A stretch of DNA of 64,000 nucleotides from Phoebastria nigripes (lineage: Eukaryota > Chordata > Aves > Procellariiformes > Diomedeidae), in assembly GCA_035582835.1 (NCBI GenBank), contig JAYKAV010000500.1:1255726-1319725 (forward strand), written 5' to 3'. A program made the position numbers and the translations under genes. A model generated the notes under the pieces. That model was not told the origin of the DNA and searched no databases. It worked only from the letters and a program-made list of their open reading frames with translations. How positions within the stretch are numbered: position 1 is the first letter of the stretch; the number at the start of each line of letters is the position of its first letter. Below are positions 57,761 to 64,000 of the stretch, piece after piece.

Positions 57761-59190
57761 ATCCACTTTCTTATAAGACAGGATGGTTTGTCATGTTCCT
57801 TGTCTCTCGGCTCACAGAAGCTGCCCTGCTGCCGTGGGGGCTGCGGTGTGGCCCCGCTTGGCGTGGGAGGGCTGGAGAAAAGGTCAGTTTTCGCTGCGCA
57901 TCCAAAACCGGGCAGTTGCAGCGAGCTGAGGGCGGTGGCGGAGTGGGGCCTGGGGGTGGGGGGAGCATTCGGCCTCCTGTAAGGGCAGCCTGAAGCTACC
58001 AGAGCAAATATTCAAAACTCCACTTCCCTGGTAGCTTAAGCGTTTCAGTTGCATACCAGCAGGATGTGAAATGCGTCTTGCTTTTTTTCTGCTTGTGTTT
58101 ATTAGATATTCCTCTGACCTTTCTTATTTTCCCCAAAGAAGGAAGCTGTGGTTTAGTAGTACAAACACTGCGAGCACGCTAAAGAAACGCCAAAAACATT
58201 CAAACACACGTATGATCCCATGTTAGTTTAGGCTCAGTTTGAAACATGTCAGGATGCTGCTCAGGGCAGTATCTAGGCCTACGTGTAACCTCGAGTTTTA
58301 CTCCTGCATGCTAAGTTTAATGAAAACCTCCTGAAGTCCTCATGCCCCGTGCTCCAAGGCCAAGCAGACGGGCCCGTGGCTGGGGGGATGCAGCCCCGCG
58401 GGTCTCTCCTCTCAAAGCCCGGCTTCTCGCTGCTGTCAGGAGCAGCAGGTGTCAGTCTCGGACACGGGGCAGTCACCACTCTTCCTCACAAAACCGCCGC
58501 TCGGGGGTTGTTGCAGTGCACTGTGTTGGGGTGGCGGGTGAGGCCTGGCTGCAAATCCCAGCGCTGGGTCTGTCCTTGGGGGCCACCCTCTTCCCCCTCT
58601 GCACCATAATGGCACCAACAGTGTGGGGCAGCCCTGTGGGCATCCTGGCTTTTGTTTTCACTCCCTTTTCACTCATTTGTCAGCACTGGAGATGGGCACA
58701 GGCCAACCTGGCCAACCCCAGCTGCAGGTGCTGGAGTTTGCCCAAACGATGTTGCCAATTCTGTGATAATTAGCCATGTTCATGATGCCTCATTTACTGC
58801 TATCATGAGAGCAGCTAGAGCTCTTTGATCAGTGGGGGCATCTAGTGTGATTGAGTAAAACTGAAGGGGAAAAAGGGGTTGAGGCCCCAGGCCAGGCAGC
58901 AAAGAGGGCGCTCCCGGGGTGTAGTTCCTGCTTCAAGGTCGGCAAGGCAGTGGCCAAGCCAGTGGGGTTGCTGCCAGTGTCCCTGGCTTCCTGGGGGCTC
59001 CCAGCCTGGGGCAAGGTGCTCCCCGAGGCTGTGGGACAGGCAGGACCAACACTGGTGAGGAGCGGGCGGCAGGTCGCAGCCTGCGCTGCCTGCACAGCAT
59101 CCCTGGAGGCAGAGTGTGAATCTGTCCCTGTGCTGAATCAGGTGTGTGAGACCTCATGGAAAGGAATTAGCCCTTCAGGTTACACCTGAC
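57761..59190. other. Intergenic, GC-rich to mixed
   Basis: GC-rich segments at 57820-57970, 58340-58640 and 58870-59110 with only shadow open frames. TAATTAG at 58767-58773 sits in a short AT-rich bridge. No supported gene or repeat. Confidence 0.4.
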
Positions 59191-60190
59191 ATTGTAAAAT
59201 AGCATTAAAACTACAGCATACTGCCCACTTTTTCATGGGCATAGCTAAAAGTTTTCAGTATTCACAGAGGCACTGAATTACTGATGTAAAGTAGACTATC
59301 TCTGAGGATCTGACATATGCTTGTACATTTAGATGAGAAAGCAAAAGTAGTCAGAAGTTATTTTCAGGATTTTTAAAATCTTAAGGTGGGAAAATTATCC
59401 ACAGAGTTAGGAAGGAAAAGTTACTTTCAAGCTTCATTATGAGCAAATACAGTTCTAGGCTAGATTGCAGTTTGTTACTGACAACACTGACCATGTCAGT
59501 TTTTCCTGTGACAAGAGTGGAAGCCTGAATCAGTATTAGAAGGAACCCCGAAGAAAATTTTTTTGTGTGTTATTCTTTCATTTAAAAAGGCTGCTTTTAT
59601 TTTATGGTATCTGTTCCTTTGATTTTAAAAACCTCAGATGTGAAATCCAGATTCCAGGCCAAATTCTGCCTGTCTCAACTATTTAATATCACATTTTTTT
59701 CAATAGGTTTCTAGCATGGATAAAATAAGCAATGTTTGGCTTCTAAAGCGTGTTTACTACACAAAACCATACAATCCTCAATGGCANAGTAACTTCCCTC
59801 TCATCTTATTGCAACACATCTCACAATCTGGGTTTAGCATCCCACAACTAGACCGTATGTTCAGATTTCAAACAGATTCACCAATGCCATCAAAACCCAA
59901 ATGACCAGGCAGATTTGGCCCACCATAACAGACTAAAATGTTTTTCTTGGATACAAAATGTGTCTGTTATTTTGACAGCATGTAATATCCATTTCTAAAG
60001 TATGTGTTGTCCGCATAATGGCATGCATACTACACTGCATGAAACAAAGGCATCCTATAGATTCTTCCATCCTTTCTTGCTAGAAAGGAGATGACGCTAG
60101 GCATGCTATACCATAGCAAAACACTTATGCATATTTTCCAGTCCAAAGTCCCAAACATCACCTGCTCCTGCAGCAGTTAGTTCATTAGAT
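59191..60190. other. Intergenic AT-rich unique stretch
   Basis: AT-rich DNA with one N at 59787 and a weak 62-codon open frame at 59716 that resembles nothing. The texture is that of conserved noncoding DNA, but no strong motif cluster is visible. Confidence 0.3.
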
Positions 60191-63100
60191 TTCATGGTGC
60201 ATTGGCACAAGTTTTTTCAATCTTTTCATGTCCGCAAGGAGTCTGCAACCCAAACAATCAGAAGAGCATGCGGGCAGAGAAGCTCATCCCCTGGCATGCA
60301 AACTATGCATACAGGGGGAAGATGCAGAGGAAAAAGAAAAAAGCTGGAATTTCCAGTGACTGCGAGTCATGCCGCCCAGAGCACGTCTCGCAGGATGAGT
60401 GGTCTAATGAAGCACAGAGCATGCAGCCTCGCTTTCTGGGCTCAGACAGTAACCCCGTCCTCTTACCCAAACATTGGCTGCACATCATCATCTGAGGCTA
60501 CATCATCAGGGNGTCCAAGGCAGAAAAAATTTGGGGGTTTGCTCCTTTTATTTCCTGTTGTTCCCTGTGACACTGCATTTCCTCTCTCCCCAGCCTCAAG
60601 GTCAGATCCTAACGAGGTCTAGGGTGGCTAAAGGGCACAGTTCAGTCAGGTTGGGGCAGCATCAACCAAACTAGTTAAAGATGCTAACCTCTCTGCAGTC
60701 TGGCAAGACAAACTGCAGACAAATAAAGCCAAACTTTCTTTCAAGCCTCAGAAGGGAACCGCATTTGAAGCCAGAGAACATCCTGCAGGCGCGTGCGTGG
60801 CAGGAGGCTGTGTTTTTGCAAGCCTCCCACCCCCGCCGGAGGGACCCCCATGGTCCTGAGCTGTCTCGGGCAGCGTGGAAAGCGGCAGAGGGGCAGCCCA
60901 AAGCTTTTGCTGTCCCAGCTGCCAGTCATGTGCCCCCAGCGATTTGCCTGTTCCCTGTAACTGCCTGCTGTACTGAGTAGCTTTTTCCTACAACTTAATT
61001 GCCTTCATCCTTCCTCCTGTGCCCTGAGCTTCAAGAACAGAGGAGCAGTCTGAATTTGGCCAGGAATTAATAGATACTAAAGCATCTCTGCTCTAGCTGT
61101 TGACATGTTTCCAACCTGGAATAATTAGGAAATATCAAGCATCTTGGAAAGCAGTTGACTCCCATTAGATTTCCAGCCTGATCTCTGAGCCAAAGGAATC
61201 AGATAAGACGTGGTGATGTTGGGGAATGCTTATACAAACCAGACTCGCCCTTCTTGCATGCTGTATACATGAATGCATTACAAGCACTGATCTTTCAGTA
61301 GACATCTCAATAAGTAGCCTCCAATGTATAAAATAATTAAATCCTCTTCATCTCCCTGTTAAATCCTTCCTGTGTTTTTCTCCTTTGTGCTAGTACCTCT
61401 CTTCCTGAGCTTGCTGACACTGGTAGGATTTCTGAGTGATTATAGTCCCTCGTGCATGTGCGGTAGGACTGGCTGCACATGTGTGACCGTCTCCTCCATG
61501 TCCCGGTGTCATGGCCCTGCTCTGCCTTTATGTAGGTGCTGGCGAACTCTGGGCAAGGGGCCAAGAAGTGGCGGTACGAGCTGTGACCCCAGTAGTCCCT
61601 GGGTGCTGAAAGACCCCAGGACTGTGCACTGGGTACTGCATCTGTGCTCTGTGTGCTGTAGCTGTGCGCTGCGTCAGCCCGTGAGGCTGTGGCAGTTGCA
61701 GGAGGCTGCTAAGCTGTTGCTGAGGTCATTTGCCAGGTTCTGGTGGCCAGTGCGCACCACAGATGTTCAGCTGCAAGAAGCCCCTTGCTTGGTTCTTTTC
61801 AGATGGTGGGACCCGTTACGCAATCTGGGTACAAGGCTGGATACTCAGAGCAGGGTGGAGGTGGGTTATGGGTTATGGCTGAAGCACCCCGAGCTCGGGA
61901 CAGTCTCCTCTTCCTTCCTCGCGTCTGTGCAGCCCAAGACGCAGAAGTGCAGAGGCGGGTTCGGTCTCTCCCCAGGTCAGCCGCAGTGTACCTGGAGGCA
62001 GCCCATCGTGGTTCTCGCACCTTTCAGGTCGTGACNAGAAATACAAGTGTTTTGAGGTCTCTCTCTGTGTCACACATATAGGACATTTGTGTCATGTAAT
62101 TAATTGTCCCCGCAGTGCAAATATCCAAGAGGAAGTAAATAGTTTTAAAGGTGCATAACGTCTGGGAAGCATGCACTGTGCTCTGATCTCTGGGGAGCAG
62201 CTTGATTTCCTGAATGCATTTGGAACCTACCACTTCTGACAGATCTCAGTGTTTCTCCAAGCCATTTGCCCATCAGTTACAGAACCCACTTCAAGCCTGA
62301 AATAAGGTTACCAATGTTTTCTAGTATTTTTTTATTAACCACCTCCACCATCTTGTAATTTAAAGCACCTGTCCATTTAAATTTTCCTTCTGACCTACTA
62401 AATAACCCTGTATGATACATACAATGAAACTAATGGCTTTTGGATGATGTTGTTGAAAACTAGCTTATGAAAAGTGAGTTGAAAGAACCACACTGCAGGA
62501 AATCCTTTTCATACCCCCTGGAAAACTGAGCTGGAACACCTTTCTGGTTCAATGTACAGGGCTGAATTCTTAAACAGTTATCACTCACTTTGCACTTGAA
62601 AAATGAGGACTGTCTTGTGATTTCTCAGCGTTGTTGGTGTCACTGTGCAGCCCTTCCTGTGGCATTTTGTGAGAAATGCCAGAGGCTTTGCACGCCCAGG
62701 TGCATGGCGAAACCAAGAGCACTTGCCCACTAGACACAGAGCTGTGCAAAGAGNCTATCCACTGCCTTCTGCTTCGCTTACTCTTATTCTTACAAAAATA
62801 GAAAGCTTTGCTTTTTTTCAAGGAGTAATGAGTAGATTTTCTTCCAGCTAGAGCAAAAGCAGCTCTGTGCTTTTACTCCAATTACCACTTTAGTATCTGT
62901 GAATCATTAAAGCACAAGCTTGGCAAGTCCATGAGAAGGGTGCAGGCAGCGCAGGGCGCCGGGTGAAATGGCACGTGGTTGTGGTGCTCTGGCTATTTTC
63001 AAAGGAGGTTTCTGGGGGGCTCCTGAAGCTGGGAATGCCAGAGCCAGCACAGACTATGTGGGAGGCGTAATTACAGACCCGTCCAGGAGCCTCCTCCACG

Positions 63101-64000
63101 GGGGTGCGCAGAGAGCACAGACTGGCCTGAGCGGCTGGCCAGGCGTGCTGCCTGTGCGTTGGGCAGAGGTGGCTCAGCCCTGGCTCCCTGCAGCAGGCAG
63201 GGGTGCTGGTGCTGACGTTGGTGAGGCCTTCAGTTTCTCAAAGCGCTCTGCTGAATGGGGCGGCCGTGTCAGCCCTGGCCGTGAGTGACAGGGCTTTGCA
63301 GGCTCATTCTCTTGCAGGTGTCACTGCGCAGGGGACAGAAGCCCTGGAAGCAGCCCTTCCCGGGAGCAGCTGGGTATTGCCGAGAGTTATGAGTGCTAAC
63401 ACTGCTGCAATGGCTCCCCCGGGTGCAGCATGGCCCGGAGCTGCTGCGGGGGCAAGTGGTGACAGCCTCACCGGTGACCGATTTACAGGGGCAGAATTCC
63501 CGTACAGCTACAGACAGAGGGGAAAGTCCTTGCTTTCAGAACAAAGCGTGCGAATAAACTGCTACCAATGCAGAGCGACGCAAGCTTTTCGCTGCTGTCA
63601 GGCCGCTACCCTCCGGGCTCTTATGCAGCTTCCCCACAGCAGCAATCAGCTCTGAGCGTGTGAATCAGCAGTGTGTGCCTCCCTGGTGGGAGCTGCAGCA
63701 GGAGCTCCATCAGTTGTCATTTGCACAGGGCTGCTCAGACACTACAGAAAGTGCTGGCTCTTGTCAACAGGAGGCAAGTACAAGTACAAGCATGAAAAGG
63801 GGCTTGTTTACAGAATGCTTTCTCTTCATTTTCTGTAATTGGACATCACATTTGTAAGAGAGCTGTTAGAAATAAGTAATGCCAGAAGTGGGTTTTTTGC
63901 AAAAGATTTTTTTAAACTAATTTCATTATGGAAAGTGTCAGTTCTGATTGGATTTTTACGATTTCCTTTAGAAAAAATTTCTAAAACTTTTGATGTTGTT
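60191..64000. other. Intergenic DNA to the window end, spaced TAATTA sites
   Basis: Alternates between GC-rich (60780-60900, 61500-62030, 62940-63490) and AT-rich DNA. TAATTA cores lie at 61122, 61334, 62097 (as TAATTAATTG) and 63068. A CAAGTA hexamer is repeated at 63775-63790. Single Ns at 60512, 62036 and 62754. The 220-codon frame at 61372-62034 is not gene-like. LMX1B exon 1 would be expected further downstream; none of its LIM or homeodomain sequence was recognised here. Confidence 0.4.

Noticed and set aside
24200..64000. LMX1B coding exons
   Set aside because: Looked for LIM-domain cysteine patterns and the homeodomain in the open frames; none is present. LMX1B is expected further to the right.

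Overview
The window looks like vertebrate nuclear DNA, most likely from a bird. It alternates strongly between GC-rich and AT-rich blocks. I saw no Alu, L1 or CR1-like repeats. The only gene I can recognise is built from very short exons separated by kilobase introns. Those exons spell a protein end that matches, from memory, the vertebrate ESCRT-I subunit MVB12B. There are no operons and no convincing intact single-exon genes. The long open frames lie in GC-rich, stop-poor DNA and are rejected individually below.

Layout. Positions 1-12941 are MVB12B intron, with AT-rich, homeodomain-motif-rich blocks alternating with CpG-rich patches. The last three coding exons of MVB12B are on the + strand at 12942-12997, 14853-14912 and 19280-19366 (stop TGA). 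They encode most or all of the C-terminal UMA domain. A probable long 3' UTR follows, ending at a strong polyadenylation signal (AATAAA at 24158). From about 24.2 kb to the end I find no recognisable coding exon. In human and chicken the next gene downstream of MVB12B is the LIM-homeodomain gene LMX1B, and PBX3 lies upstream. The right two thirds of the window is therefore probably the MVB12B-LMX1B intergenic interval, and none of the ORFs I inspected resembles LMX1B.

What stands out is cis-regulatory rather than coding. (1) In the intron, 2839-3190 holds three copies of the same inverted octamer arrangement, ATTTGC-N4-GCAAA(T). They are mixed with four TAATTA sites and a PBX/HOX-like palindrome. 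(2) 31877-31910 holds a perfect DR4 nuclear-receptor direct repeat fused to a 19-bp inverted repeat. (3) A 13-bp perfect inverted repeat sits about 340 bp after the MVB12B poly(A) signal. (4) 37.6-39.0 kb is an AT-rich block with four TAATTA sites, a candidate LMX1B-locus enhancer. (5) An isolated CpG island with a G-quadruplex motif lies at about 46.5-46.95 kb.

Taken together, the window reads as the 3' end of a housekeeping-type trafficking gene embedded in the regulatory landscape of neighbouring homeodomain transcription-factor genes. The gene identity is well supported. All regulatory assignments are motif-based inference, because conservation could not be tested here.
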